Positions 27,221 to 35,189 of a stretch of 64,000 bases of DNA are shown one piece after another; position 1 is the stretch's first letter, and each line of letters starts with the position of its first letter. The DNA is from Paeniglutamicibacter psychrophenolicus. Its GTDB lineage: Bacteria; Actinomycetota; Actinomycetes; Actinomycetales; Micrococcaceae. A model generated the notes under the pieces. It made no database searches and was not told where the DNA came from. It saw only the letters and a program-made list of their open reading frames with translations. The position numbers and the translations under genes are program-made. The DNA is taken from the NCBI RefSeq assembly GCF_017876575.1, contig NZ_JAGIOE010000002.1, positions 1 to 64,000 on the forward strand, given 5' to 3'.

Positions 27221-28513
27221 CTATAAAGGCAGCACGGATGTTGCTGGGGTGGCCGGCGGCCGAGGCGGGGCCGGGCGTTTCGCCGCGGCCGGCTGGACGG
27301 CAGTTCTTGGAGCGCGTGGACGGTCGGGCAGGTCGGCGGGTGTCCCCTGCCGTGGAGGCACAACGCCCAGGACGCTTGCGCGGGACCATCGGGGTTCGGG
27401 GATGCTTGCAATGAGATCCTGCGGGATCCGGTGGTGGCATTCCGGGCAGAGAAAGCGTAGCTGCCGGTGCCGAGCGCTGTGCACCAGACGGGCTTCGGTG
27501 TGCGCGGTTCCCGTCAGCCACCGCCCGATGGCGTCTTTCGCCCACGGGGTCCGCTCCGCCCGGTACATGGTGAGCTCCTCGGACACGTGGAAGGCCCCGT
27601 CCTTCCCGCACGTCCATACAACGGATCGTTCATTGCACCTCGGACAGGCGACGCTGGCACCCCAGATGTTTCCGGCCGCGGGAACCGGGGGTGCCTCGAT
27701 GGAGACGACCGTATCGACGAATCGGCGGAACCTTGCCTCATGCGCGGCTCGCGCGGCGACTTTCTGTGCTTCGAGCGCGGCCCGTTGACGCTCGTGCTCC
27801 CGGCGTACTGCTTCTTCCTGCTGGGCGCGGGCCCGATCTTCCGCAGCATGGCGCGCCCGTTGCTCCGCAGGGGAGCCGTCCGTCCATACCTGCCTGGCCA
27901 GGAGAAGATCCTGGAGACGGTACCCGAGGGACCGCTCCCGACGCTCGAACGGATGCCACACCCTTTCTCGAAGCAGGTCTGTCGGGTCGGCGGGGAGGGC
28001 CGACTCCTTGGTGATGCCGGTATGGACCATGGGCAGCCTGATGCGCTCGTACCGATCGGTATGCGGGGTCACCCAGACCGGAAGGATTCCGTCGTCGAAA
28101 TACGCTTGCGTGCGTTCCTCCCATGCCTGCGTCGACTGTGTGGAGAGCTGGATCTCGAAGGCGATGCGCTGGCCGGCAGGTCCGATCGCCAGGACGTCGG
28201 CGACCCACCTCCGGTCCGGCCCGGGATGTTCAAGGACCGCCCGCCACCCGGGGGTTTCCCCCACGAGGAAGTACACGGCGGCCTTCAGGGCGCGGTGCTG
28301 CCTCGACTCCGGCTTGTGGATGGTCGTGCACCCGGAGGTGGAGTGGTGGGCGAAGAACCGGGTCCCGAGCGACGAGCTCTTGGCGATGGCGCGCACGCCG
28401 CAGCCCGGCATGGTCAGTTCCTTCCCGCGCAAGGCTGCCCACCGGATCTCGTCGAGGTCCAACGAGACGATTCTTTCGGCACCTAGCATCGCGACAAACG
28501 GCATGACGCTCAT
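27221..28513 (-). CDS. CoiA-like competence/nuclease protein, probably truncated by an amber codon
   Basis: A protein of about 430 residues. GGGGGG lies just upstream; a start nine bases downstream (28504) has better spacing. Residues 65-150 form the CoiA-like nuclease region: HRALKAAVYFLVGE, then RRWVADVLAIGPAGQRIAFE and IQLSTQS, where D and E-x-Q fit a PD-(D/E)XK site. A charged coiled coil (AEDRARAQQEEAVRREHERQ) follows near 250, then zinc-binding pairs CPRCNERS and FLCPECHH. CoiA proteins process DNA during uptake in competent bacteria. In actinobacteria, homologues ride on plasmids and islands. The frame ends in TAG but continues with coding character afterwards. Confidence 0.75.
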   Translation of the reverse strand: MSVMPFVAMLGAERIVSLDLDEIRWAALRGKELTMPGCGVRAIAKSSSLGTRFFAHHSTSGCTTIHKPESRQHRALKAAVYFLVGETPGWRAVLEHPGPDRRWVADVLAIGPAGQRIAFEIQLSTQSTQAWEERTQAYFDDGILPVWVTPHTDRYERIRLPMVHTGITKESALPADPTDLLRERVWHPFERRERSLGYRLQDLLLARQVWTDGSPAEQRARHAAEDRARAQQEEAVRREHERQRAALEAQKVAARAAHEARFRRFVDTVVSIEAPPVPAAGNIWGASVACPRCNERSVVWTCGKDGAFHVSEELTMYRAERTPWAKDAIGRWLTGTAHTEARLVHSARHRQLRFLCPECHHRIPQDLIASIPEPRWSRASVLGVVPPRQGTPADLPDRPRAPRTAVQPAAAKRPAPPRPPATPATSVLPL

Positions 28514-28745
28514 CCCCCCTTTTTGGCAGGGTAGCGCGTCAATCCGACGGTTTGGCATTCGCAGCACCCGCAGATCGAGGGGAGCTTGCCCGCCGCAGAC
28601 TGCGATTCCTTGTGGCCGGTGAAACCCACGTTCGCGCGCTTCGACACACCATGACGTGGTAGCCGACAGGTTTGGTTGACTGTGGGCCTGCCAGTGGCGA
28701 GGTTGCATCGATTGGCACTGTTGACGGTGGTTGGTGCAGGATTCC

Positions 28746-28955
28746 TCAGGATTCCCGCAGCGGGTAATCCCTGGTGAGATCCCTGAACCAGCGCATCTGT
28801 GCGGCGTCGCTGTCCCGGTCCAGGGCCTCGAGCTGCTGCACCAGCGCGCGGTGCCGGGGTGTACCTGGAGGCGTGGAGGCGATCTGCCGTTTGAGTTCAA
28901 GGCGCAGCCCGTGGATCTCTTGCTCCCGGGCGCGCGAGAGTTCTTCCATACCCAT
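28746..28955 (-). CDS. small 69-residue helical protein
   Basis: The ATG at 28955 has GGAGG eight bases upstream, so the longer frame to 29141 is not preferred. The product is charged and helical (MEELSRAREQEIHGLRLELK, then RALVQQLEALDRDSDAAQM). No family is recognised. It lies about 230 bp upstream of the CoiA-like gene on the same strand and after the KfrA-like gene; that 230 bp holds nothing I can support. Confidence 0.6.
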   Translation of the reverse strand: MGMEELSRAREQEIHGLRLELKRQIASTPPGTPRHRALVQQLEALDRDSDAAQMRWFRDLTRDYPLRES

Positions 28956-29224
28956 GGGCCCATCCTCCACGGCAAGGCCGCCTTCCACAACGGCAAGTGC
29001 TCCTGCCGACAGCGCGTCCCTCCCCCGCGGCATTCCAATGAGCCGGTGATCGCTGTGTCCACCCCGAGGTGATCTGACATCACCATGCAAACCTCCCACA
29101 CCACCCCGAAGACACAACGGTGCACGTTTCCGCGGAAGCACTCTCCTGCTTCCCCTCCAGCGGGCGCCGCCGACGGCACGCAGGCCCTGGTCGTGGGCTG
29201 CCCGGCCGGGGGCAGCCCCGCAGG

Positions 29225-30304
29225 CTAGGCCTTGCCTTCTTCTCGCGGCGTGACGCCGGGGCGTTCCCGGGCCGGTTCCTCCCGGGCCTGGGCCAGTTCC
29301 TCGCGGAGCTGGTCGACCTGCCGGCCGAAGGTCTCGCGCAGGTCCTTGACGCGTTGTTCCCCGTGCTCACGCTCCCGGTCGACATCGGTCCTGGCGGCGT
29401 CCCGCTCGGCAGTCAGGGCCGCCACGCGGCTGCGCATCTCTCCGGCAGCCTCGCGGGCAGCGTCATACTCAGCCCGGAGACTTTCCAGCTGCGTACGGGC
29501 TTCGGCGGCCGCGGCTTCCTCCCGGTCTGCACGCACTGCTTCCAGCTCCGCCCGCTGCGCCGCCCCCGTGGCCCGTTGGTCGGCTTCGTTCCGCGCGTTT
29601 TCCTCGGACTCGACCCGGGTCAGTGCCTCATCCCGGTCCTGCTCGGCCCGCTCGAGCTGTACCCGGACGGATTCGAGCTCGGCCTGCAGCCCGGCGTTCT
29701 CTGCCTGCGCCCGGTCCCGCTCGGCGGCCGCAGCAACCTGGGTGTCAGCCAGTTCCGCGGCAAGCTGTTCTGCCCTGGCCCGGCCGGCGTCCAGTTCCTC
29801 TCGGACCCCGGAGAGTTCCTGTGCAGTCTGCTCGCCGGCACGGGTGGCTTCCTCGGCCGCCGCGTCGGCTTCCTCCTTTTGGGCCTCGGCCCGGCGCTGG
29901 GCCTGCTCCGCCCGGGTGGCGCGCGCATTCGCGGCGGCGACCTGTTCGGCCGCCTCGCTGGAGACCGACTCGATCTGCGCCTCCGCCGCCTCGGGGTCCC
30001 CCACGGTGCGCAGCTCCTCCAGCAGCACGGTGAGCTGCTGTCCCAGGTGCTCGATCATGCCGCTAACCTGGCCGGTGATCTCGCTGGCCCGCTGGCGGGC
30101 CGAGTCGACCGGCCGCGCCTCGGCCGCCCGGGTGGCCGCATCATTGACCTGCTGGCGGGCCCTCCAGGCGGAGGCGCGGTTGTGGGTGGGGTCGTCGCAG
30201 TATTCCGGTGGCCGGCCGGTGCTGGCTTCCGGTGCCTCCGGCGGGCGTTGGCAGCCCGGGAACCGGCAGGTGCGTTTTTCGACGGTGGCAGGGTTTTCGC
30301 TCAT
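29225..30304 (-). CDS. KfrA-like plasmid coiled-coil protein
   Basis: A 359-residue protein. The N-terminus has a putative metal site (C13 and C18 in CRFPGC, then YCDDPTHN) and a short helical DNA-binding-like part (RASAWRARQQVND). Residues 60-345 are almost entirely a long coiled coil of E, A, R and Q heptads. KfrA-type plasmid proteins combine a small DNA-binding head with such a coil, repress their own promoter and help plasmid stability. The putative zinc head differs from classical KfrA. A cluster of AAGACG repeats lies just upstream, a likely self-binding site. Confidence 0.72.
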   Translation of the reverse strand: MSENPATVEKRTCRFPGCQRPPEAPEASTGRPPEYCDDPTHNRASAWRARQQVNDAATRAAEARPVDSARQRASEITGQVSGMIEHLGQQLTVLLEELRTVGDPEAAEAQIESVSSEAAEQVAAANARATRAEQAQRRAEAQKEEADAAAEEATRAGEQTAQELSGVREELDAGRARAEQLAAELADTQVAAAAERDRAQAENAGLQAELESVRVQLERAEQDRDEALTRVESEENARNEADQRATGAAQRAELEAVRADREEAAAAEARTQLESLRAEYDAAREAAGEMRSRVAALTAERDAARTDVDREREHGEQRVKDLRETFGRQVDQLREELAQAREEPARERPGVTPREEGKA

Positions 30305-30309
30305 GGGTC

Positions 30310-30382
30310 AAGTCTAAAACGTTTCGTTTGAAAACGGAAGACGTAACGGAACAAAAGACGAAAGACATAAGACGAAGGATAA
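30310..30382 (-). promoter_or_regulatory. AAGACG repeat cluster upstream of the KfrA-like gene
   Basis: Within 75 bases before the gene there are three copies of AAGACG on the plus strand and one related AAAGACAT. An inverted pair AAACG...CGTTT (AAACGTTTCGTTTGAAAACG) lies next to the start. The dense repetition is unlike the surrounding DNA and suggests an operator or partition-type site. Confidence 0.5.
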
Positions 30383-30479
30383 TCTGGAAGGCCTCCTTGT
30401 CGTCGACAAACGGTTAGGTGCCCCGACCAGCGGGCAGATGACAGCCCAGTGCTGCACCAAGGATTCAACGGAGATGGGC

Positions 30480-31805
30480 TCAGCTGGCGTACACGGTCAG
30501 CAGCTCGTCCCAGTGGGTGGTGTAGCGCGGTGACATCATTTCCCGGCGCATCGTCCATTCGGGGCCGGTCTTCATGCCCGCCAGGCCGAGCCCGACAGCG
30601 TTCACTCCGTGGTGCTGTTTGATCTTCTGGATCAGCGGACCGATGTCCCTGGCCTCGTGCCGGTTCACGAATGGTTCGAAGGTCTCTTGGGCGCCGGTCG
30701 GGCGGACGTCGGTCACCACGATTCCGGCTCGGGCGTACTTCACCCCGTCCAGGATCTTGGGCAGCAGCGCCTTGGCAGCCCGGGTCAGCAGCAGCGGGTC
30801 CGCGGTCGGCCCGGGAAGGGCGACGGTCACGGCGGGCTGGTGGTTGTCCTGGGTGTTGTAGTAACTGGTCATGGCCCAGGCAGAAAGCACCTTGGCCTGC
30901 CGCTGGTGCTTGTGCAGGCGGGCGGAGGCCTGTTGGGCGTAGATCCCCAGGACCTGCTCCATGCCGTGGGCGTCGGTGATGGGTGTGGAGAAGGAGCGGC
31001 TGAAGATCAGCTGGTCCTTGATTTCGTATTCTTCCTCCAGGGGGATGCAGGGGGTTCCGCGCAGCTCCAGGACGGTGCGCATCATGACGATGGAGAAGCG
31101 GTTGCGCAGCATCACCGCGTCGGCGTCGCGCAGGTCTTTCATGGTCCGGATCCCCAGGCCCATCAGCCGCTTGGCCAGGCGGGGGCCGATGCCCCAGATT
31201 TCCACCGTGGGCAGCCGGCCCAGGAGTTGTTCGCGGTCTTCCTCGGTGACGGCTTCCCATACGCAGACCCCGCCCAGGTGGGGGTTCTTCTTGGCGGCCT
31301 TGTTGGCCAGCTTGGCCAGGGTTTTTGTCTTGGCGATCCCCACGCAGACCGGCAGTCCGAGGTGGTCCATCACGTCCTGCTTCATGCGCCGGGCCAGGGC
31401 CTGGAGTTCAGGCAGCGTCCCGCGGACGCCCAGGAATGCCTCGTCGATGCTGTAGACCTCGACCCAGGCCGAGTGCCGGCCCAGCAGTTGCATGGTTCGG
31501 GCCGAGAGATCCCCGTAGAGCTCGTAGTTGCTGGATTTGGCGACCAGCCCCATCCGTTCTGCGGTGGGGGCGAGCTTGAACCAGGGGGCGCCCATGTCGA
31601 TTCCCAGGGCCTTGGCTTCGTCCGACCGGGCGACGGCGCAGCCGTCGTTGTTGGACAGGACGATCACCGGCCGGCCGATCAGCCTCGGGTCAAAGGCCCG
31701 CTCGCAACTGACGTAGAAGCTGTTCACATCCACATGGGCGATGTACTCCTCCGGGGAGGGTTCCCGTGGAGGGCAAAGGTTCAGGCCAGAAGCTGGTGCA
31801 GACAT
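30480..31805 (-). CDS. umuC: Y-family DNA polymerase UmuC
   Basis: A 441-residue error-prone polymerase. The catalytic start YIAHVDVNSFYVSCERAFDP and VIVLSNNDGCAVARSDEAKA are characteristic UmuC motifs. VEVYSIDEAFLGV holds the second pair of acidic residues, and IGIAKTKTLAKLANKAAKK-like sequence and a helix-hairpin-helix (WGIGPRLAKRLMGLG) follow. The ATG at 31805 has GGGGAG ten bases upstream. It overlaps the end of umuD by 25 bp. Together the two form polymerase V, which copies damaged DNA in the SOS response and can help an incoming single-stranded plasmid. Confidence 0.95.
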   Translation of the reverse strand: MSAPASGLNLCPPREPSPEEYIAHVDVNSFYVSCERAFDPRLIGRPVIVLSNNDGCAVARSDEAKALGIDMGAPWFKLAPTAERMGLVAKSSNYELYGDLSARTMQLLGRHSAWVEVYSIDEAFLGVRGTLPELQALARRMKQDVMDHLGLPVCVGIAKTKTLAKLANKAAKKNPHLGGVCVWEAVTEEDREQLLGRLPTVEIWGIGPRLAKRLMGLGIRTMKDLRDADAVMLRNRFSIVMMRTVLELRGTPCIPLEEEYEIKDQLIFSRSFSTPITDAHGMEQVLGIYAQQASARLHKHQRQAKVLSAWAMTSYYNTQDNHQPAVTVALPGPTADPLLLTRAAKALLPKILDGVKYARAGIVVTDVRPTGAQETFEPFVNRHEARDIGPLIQKIKQHHGVNAVGLGLAGMKTGPEWTMRREMMSPRYTTHWDELLTVYAS

Positions 31806-32242
31806 GTTTCGGCAACTCCCCACACGGTGAGGGATGCCAGCTCCCCCACCACCAGATCCGGATACTGAGGGTTTTCCGCCTGCAGGACCACGCCCCGCGG
31901 GGTCAGGCGCAGTCGCTTGACGGTCATTTCCCCGTCCAGGACCGCCACCACGATCGAGCCGTCCACCGGCTTCCGGGCACGGTTGACGATCAGCTCGTCC
32001 CCGTCCGAGATGCCGGCACCCTCCATGGAACAGCCCGAGACCCGCACGATGAAGGTGCTCGTGGTGTCGTGGATCAAATGCTCACTGAGGTTGATCGTGC
32101 CGTCGAAGTAGTCCTGTGCCGGCGAGGGATACCCCGCCGCGACCGCGGTTTGGGCCACCAGAAGCGGGACCGAAGTGCCGCCCACTTCGAGAGAACGTAT
32201 GTACTGAATAGTCACTTTACGACCTAAATTTATGGAACACAT
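31781..32242 (-). CDS. umuD: UmuD-type S24 self-cleaving peptidase
   Basis: A LexA/UmuD-fold protein of about 153 residues. The self-cleavage site fits AVAAGYPSPAQDYFDG. The catalytic serine is in VSGCSMEGAGISDGDEL and the lysine in LDGEMTVKRL. Two starts are possible: ATG at 32242 with GAGGTG three bases away, or GTG at 32215 with AGG seven bases away. A LexA-box-like sequence overlaps the ATG, which favours the GTG. RecA-stimulated cleavage makes UmuD', the partner of UmuC. Confidence 0.92.
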   Translation of the reverse strand: MCSINLGRKVTIQYIRSLEVGGTSVPLLVAQTAVAAGYPSPAQDYFDGTINLSEHLIHDTTSTFIVRVSGCSMEGAGISDGDELIVNRARKPVDGSIVVAVLDGEMTVKRLRLTPRGVVLQAENPQYPDLVVGELASLTVWGVAETCLHQLLA

Positions 32243-32246
32243 ATTC
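32235..32246 (-). promoter_or_regulatory. LexA-box-like site at umuD
   Basis: GAACACATATTC differs at one base from the actinobacterial SOS core GAAC-N4-GTTC. The position immediately before umuDC fits SOS control. The match is imperfect. Confidence 0.45.
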
Positions 32247-32389
32247 ACCTCAAGGATACGCCCGCCACCCACAGTTTGATCCTTTCCACTCCTGTGGGGT
32301 TCAACCCAGGGGAATGATCGATGCTCCGCGATGAGCGATCATTGCGCGGGCCTGCATGGGGTGCGATGAGGTGACACCGGGCCAGATAC

Positions 32390-32422
32390 GTGAGAGGACG
32401 CCCACCAGGGGCGTCCTCTCAC
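32390..32422 (-). terminator. hairpin terminator after the small zinc-binding gene
   Basis: A perfect 14-bp stem (GTGAGAGGACGCCC and complement) with a 5-base loop starts 29 bp after the stop of the minus-strand gene ending at 32451. It separates that transcript from umuDC. Confidence 0.8.
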
Positions 32423-32450
32423 TTTCATAACTAGCCGTGCACGCGTGAGG

Positions 32451-32579
32451 CTAATACTCGTCGGCTTGCCGCGCTTCTACGATGTCGCGGTCAATCTTTT
32501 CGTGCCATCGGCTGTGCTTGCCCTTGTCGTTTTGCAGTGTCTGCGCTCCACATGTTGAGCAGCCAACAGTGTCGGCCAT
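32451..32579 (-). CDS. 42-residue zinc-finger-like protein
   Basis: A short frame beginning MADTVGCSTCGAQTLQNDKG and continuing KHSRWHEKIDRDIVEA. The C-x2-C pair with H-x3-H spacing suggests one zinc site. AGGGGA precedes the ATG at a good distance, and a strong hairpin follows the stop. Small proteins of this type are common on actinobacterial phages and plasmids. Function unknown. Confidence 0.6.
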   Translation of the reverse strand: MADTVGCSTCGAQTLQNDKGKHSRWHEKIDRDIVEARQADEY

Positions 32580-32754
32580 GGGTTCCCCTATCTTGCGTGA
32601 GCGCGCAGAAGCCCGCCGAGGCCGATCGCCTCGGTTTCGCTGGTCGCTCCCTGCCCAATGTCCCCTACCGGCTTGCAGGAAGCTATCCCCACCCTGCTCG
32701 CTGGGAGTGCCCCTCTTGCCACCCACAAGCCAGGGGTGAAGATCCTCTCAGGTT

Positions 32755-33186
32755 CTATCGGTCCACTCTTGTGCCGGGTTGCACGTGTGCAAAGACCCCG
32801 GCTCCGGCTTCTAGGATGGTGTCTATTTCTCCGGGCGAGGGCGTGCGTTGGCACTCCGACTCAATATCGGAGACGCACGGATTGAGTGTGTCAACGCGCA
32901 GCACTCTGCCGTCCCGGATCCAGACCACATCGAGCGGGATCTGCACACCAAACATCCACACTTCGGTGTTCTGCGGCTCCCCCAGCTCAAAGAGCATGCC
33001 TTGGTCCGCCAGGAGGTCCACACGGCCGCTTAGACCTTTTTGCTGTCGCTCAGGGGTATTGGCCAGCTCGGCGGAAACTGTGATCCCGTCAATGCTCACG
33101 TCCGTTCGCGCCGGAGCGCACGAAGTCAGCAAGCCGATAGCAACGAGTGCTGTCAGCGTTGCCCTCGATTTCCGCCGTATGGCCAC
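32755..33186 (-). CDS. DUF192 lipoprotein
   Basis: A 143-residue protein with GTG start and GGAG five bases before. The N-terminus is a lipoprotein signal (basic start, LVAIGLLTSC, cysteine 23). The rest matches DUF192: ELANTPERQQKGLSGR, MLFELGEPQNTEVWMF and IPLDVVWIRDGRVLRV. It would sit on the outer face of the membrane. It starts two bases after the stop of the parB-like gene, so it is the third gene of the partition operon, an unexpected place for a lipoprotein. Role unknown. Confidence 0.85.
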   Translation of the reverse strand: MAIRRKSRATLTALVAIGLLTSCAPARTDVSIDGITVSAELANTPERQQKGLSGRVDLLADQGMLFELGEPQNTEVWMFGVQIPLDVVWIRDGRVLRVDTLNPCVSDIESECQRTPSPGEIDTILEAGAGVFAHVQPGTRVDR

Positions 33187-33188
33187 GC

Positions 33189-33569
33189 TTACTCCAACGG
33201 GCGGCCGAGCCGGCCGGTTCGTGGTGCTGCGCCCTGGAACGGCTTGCCGTCATTGTATTTGGCTTCCAACCGCTCAATCTCACGCATGACCACAGCTGCG
33301 TGGAAGTCGCTGAACGTCTGGTACCCCTCCAGATGTCCTACCTGCTGGAAGCCGCCGCGAACACGCTCTGCGTCTTCCGCGTCCTGGTAATACGCGACCT
33401 TCGTTTTGGCGGCCTTCTTCTTGAACACAGGCACCGAAGCTGGCTTGCTGGCCGTGGTTCGCGCGGGAGCCGTGGCCTCTGCAGGTGTTTCGGCCGGCTT
33501 CGCTGGCGCAGCTGTCACTGGAGAGCTTCCTGCGAGGGAAGATTTCAGGGGCGCGGGGCGCTTGACCAT
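33189..33569 (-). CDS. small ParB-like centromere-binding protein
   Basis: A 126-residue protein two bases downstream of parA. The first 50 residues are an Ala/Pro/Lys-rich flexible tail (SSPVTAAPAKPAETPAEATA). The C-terminus (KVAYYQDAEDAERVRGGFQQ, then FSDFHAAVVMREIERLEAKY) looks like a small ribbon-helix-helix DNA-binding fold of the kind that partners plasmid ParA proteins. AAAGGA lies eight bases before ATG. It would bind the partition site; the AGTACT palindromes upstream are candidates. Confidence 0.75.
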   Translation of the reverse strand: MVKRPAPLKSSLAGSSPVTAAPAKPAETPAEATAPARTTASKPASVPVFKKKAAKTKVAYYQDAEDAERVRGGFQQVGHLEGYQTFSDFHAAVVMREIERLEAKYNDGKPFQGAAPRTGRLGRPLE

Positions 33570-33571
33570 TG

Positions 33572-34360
33572 CTAGTTTCCTTTCGGGAGGGTGCGAATAT
33601 ATCCCGCGTAGATTGCGGCGAGGTCATCGGCGTCGCCTCCCCATTCATCGAGTCCCAGGGCTGCCTCCATAGAGTCACTGATGGGTGCTCGCTTGGGTAC
33701 TGGGGGTTCAAGCACCGGAACACCGCGTGCCTCGGCTGCTTCCCCGATTTGTCCGGCCCAGTGGGCGCCGCCGAGAGTACGGGCCTCGTGCTGGTTGACC
33801 ATGAATCCGGCGATCTTCAAGCCGGCGTTGTAGTGGGCGCGTACCAGGTCAATGGTGGAGAGTAGCTTGCTGATTCCGTTGGCACTGAAAAGCTTCGAAT
33901 GCGTGATGATCACTACGCTGTCAGCGGCCGTCAGGCTGTTGATCGTCAGCTGGTCGAGCGAGGGTGCACAATCGATCAGAATCAGGTCGTAATCCTCGCG
34001 CACGGCCTCGAGCGCGTTCTTTAGCCGAGATTCGCGTCCTGCTCCCGCTAAAACGAGTTCATCACGGACCACTCCGAGGGTTTCCCCCGTGGTCGGGACA
34101 ACGTTCAGGCCATCCCAGATCCCGTTCACGCTCACCTCTTCGAGGGTCGCGGTTGAGCGGTCGCTCAGTGCGTCCGCGAGTCCCGCCTGATCCTCATCGA
34201 CTCCCCCGCCCAGAACCGTAGTGACGTTGCCCTGGGGGTCGGCGTCAACGACAAGCACTCTCATCCCGGCGAGCACCGCAGCGCGCGCCAAGTGAAAGGT
34301 GGTCGTCGTCTTGCCGACGCCGCCCTTCTGGTTGCATAGGGCAAAAATTGTTGCGGTCAC
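33572..34360 (-). CDS. parA: ParA-family partition ATPase
   Basis: A 262-residue protein with GTG start and GGAGG five bases before. The deviant Walker A box CNQKGGVGKTTTTFHLA is near residue 9 and VLVVDADPQGNVTTVLG near 36. LILIDCAPSLDQLTINSLTA near 120 is the Walker B region. There is no N-terminal DNA-binding domain, so it is a small type Ib ParA. It positions plasmid copies at cell division with the small ParB-like partner. Two AGTACT-type palindromes lie 30-62 bp upstream of the start. Confidence 0.95.
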   Translation of the reverse strand: MTATIFALCNQKGGVGKTTTTFHLARAAVLAGMRVLVVDADPQGNVTTVLGGGVDEDQAGLADALSDRSTATLEEVSVNGIWDGLNVVPTTGETLGVVRDELVLAGAGRESRLKNALEAVREDYDLILIDCAPSLDQLTINSLTAADSVVIITHSKLFSANGISKLLSTIDLVRAHYNAGLKIAGFMVNQHEARTLGGAHWAGQIGEAAEARGVPVLEPPVPKRAPISDSMEAALGLDEWGGDADDLAAIYAGYIRTLPKGN

Positions 34361-34389
34361 GATGGCCTCCGTCTGTTATGCCAATTCTA

Positions 34390-34422
34390 TAATACTTCTA
34401 TTATCCCCAATGGAACTATTGG
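34390..34422 (-). promoter_or_regulatory. palindromic repeat site A, parA promoter
   Basis: Two related units, TAATACTTCTATTA (34390-34403) and CCAATGGAACTATTGG (34407-34422), lie just upstream of parA. Both are near-palindromic and match the AGTACT family seen at four more sites to 36272. This is probably an autoregulatory operator and/or partition site. Confidence 0.65.
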
Positions 34423-34732
34423 GTATTGATGGGGCAGGATCTTCCCGCACCCTCAATGTCAGTCACTCTGCTTCCGCAACACCACAGCCGGTCTTGCTCT
34501 CGGTGGCACGCTGGCCCCGCAGTCTCACCGCAATTTCCCCTGCCCGCACCTCGCGCTGAATGCGCGACTCCCAGCTCACGGTCGTTCACAATGACACTTG
34601 CGAGCATTAGGTTCAGGTGTCGTTCTCTCGGCGCTTTGGGCTGCCAGCCCGGTTTCCTACTCGACTAATGTAGCTCACTCTTCACGCCCTGTGTCCCTAA
34701 TGGGGCCAATAGTACTAATGGGGATAAAGATT
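34423..34732 (-). other. non-coding stretch with palindromic repeat site B
   Basis: About 310 bases between parA and the DUF6573-like gene. Repeat unit CCAATAGTACTAATGG is at 34706-34721 and nearly matches, inverted, the second unit of site A, so the two copies frame this segment. A 38-codon minus-strand frame starting GTG near 34578 has fair composition but no ribosome site, and I do not call it. This may be the partition centromere or an origin-proximal region. Confidence 0.45.
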
Positions 34733-35122
34733 TTAGTCCTCGTCGGTGCACATGATCGTGATGACCGGTTCCGCTTGGTCTCCCCGGCCAATGACCAGGT
34801 GGAGCGTGAACAGTTCATCATCACACCAGGCACTCGGACACTCGGTGTTTGGTATGCGGTAGATGTCGAATGGCACCCGGCGAAAGACGCCGGCGCGGCC
34901 AGCGGCGACCCCGGCCAAATAGAGCACGTCCCACAGTCGACCCGCCTCATCCTGCAGTTCGGGATTCGCGTCATTCCATGCGACGGCATACGCCCAGGCA
35001 CTGCGCGTAAGGGCGACACTGACAGGGAGCCTGGCGCCTCTGGCCGTTTCCGTTACATCGATAAGCAGGCCATCTTCAAGTGCCTCTGCTCGGGTGTAGG
35101 CGTGAATTGCACTGTCAGGCAT
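34733..35122 (-). CDS. DUF6573-like plasmid protein
   Basis: A 129-residue protein with AAAGGAG six bases before ATG. The opening AIHAYTRAEALEDGLLIDVT followed by ALTRSAWAYAVAW resembles the DUF6573-type proteins found on actinobacterial plasmids and phages. The C-terminus (LFTLHLVIGRGDQAEPVITI) is beta-rich. Function is unknown. A near-perfect 34-bp palindrome stands directly upstream. Confidence 0.7.
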   Translation of the reverse strand: MPDSAIHAYTRAEALEDGLLIDVTETARGARLPVSVALTRSAWAYAVAWNDANPELQDEAGRLWDVLYLAGVAAGRAGVFRRVPFDIYRIPNTECPSAWCDDELFTLHLVIGRGDQAEPVITIMCTDED

Positions 35123-35143
35123 TCCTGGCTCCTTTCAGCGAGG

Positions 35144-35177
35144 CCATTATCACTAATAGTACTATTAGGGATAATGG
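35144..35177 (-). promoter_or_regulatory. palindromic repeat site C
   Basis: A nearly perfect 34-bp palindrome with one mismatched pair, centred on TAATAGTACTATTA (35154-35167). It ends 22 bp before the start of the DUF6573-like gene, where an operator would lie. Confidence 0.7.
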
Positions 35178-35189
35178 CGGGATGTTGTT

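Noticed and set aside
28514-29179. Upstream extension of the CoiA-like frame by about 220 codons
   Set aside because: Its composition is not protein-like (Cys/Trp/Arg-rich), and it covers the well-supported 69-residue gene in another frame.
29120-30331. Two long plus-strand frames opposite the KfrA-like gene
   Set aside because: They arise from the repetitive high-GC coiled-coil coding sequence; their translations are Arg/Ser- or Gly/Leu-rich low complexity.
30609-31868. 419-codon plus-strand frame
   Set aside because: Antisense shadow of umuC; no ribosome site or recognisable motif.
34416-34607. 63-codon minus-strand frame near parA
   Set aside because: No ribosome site; the Cys/Arg-rich translation is unlike a real protein; the segment is better explained as non-coding DNA between repeat sites.
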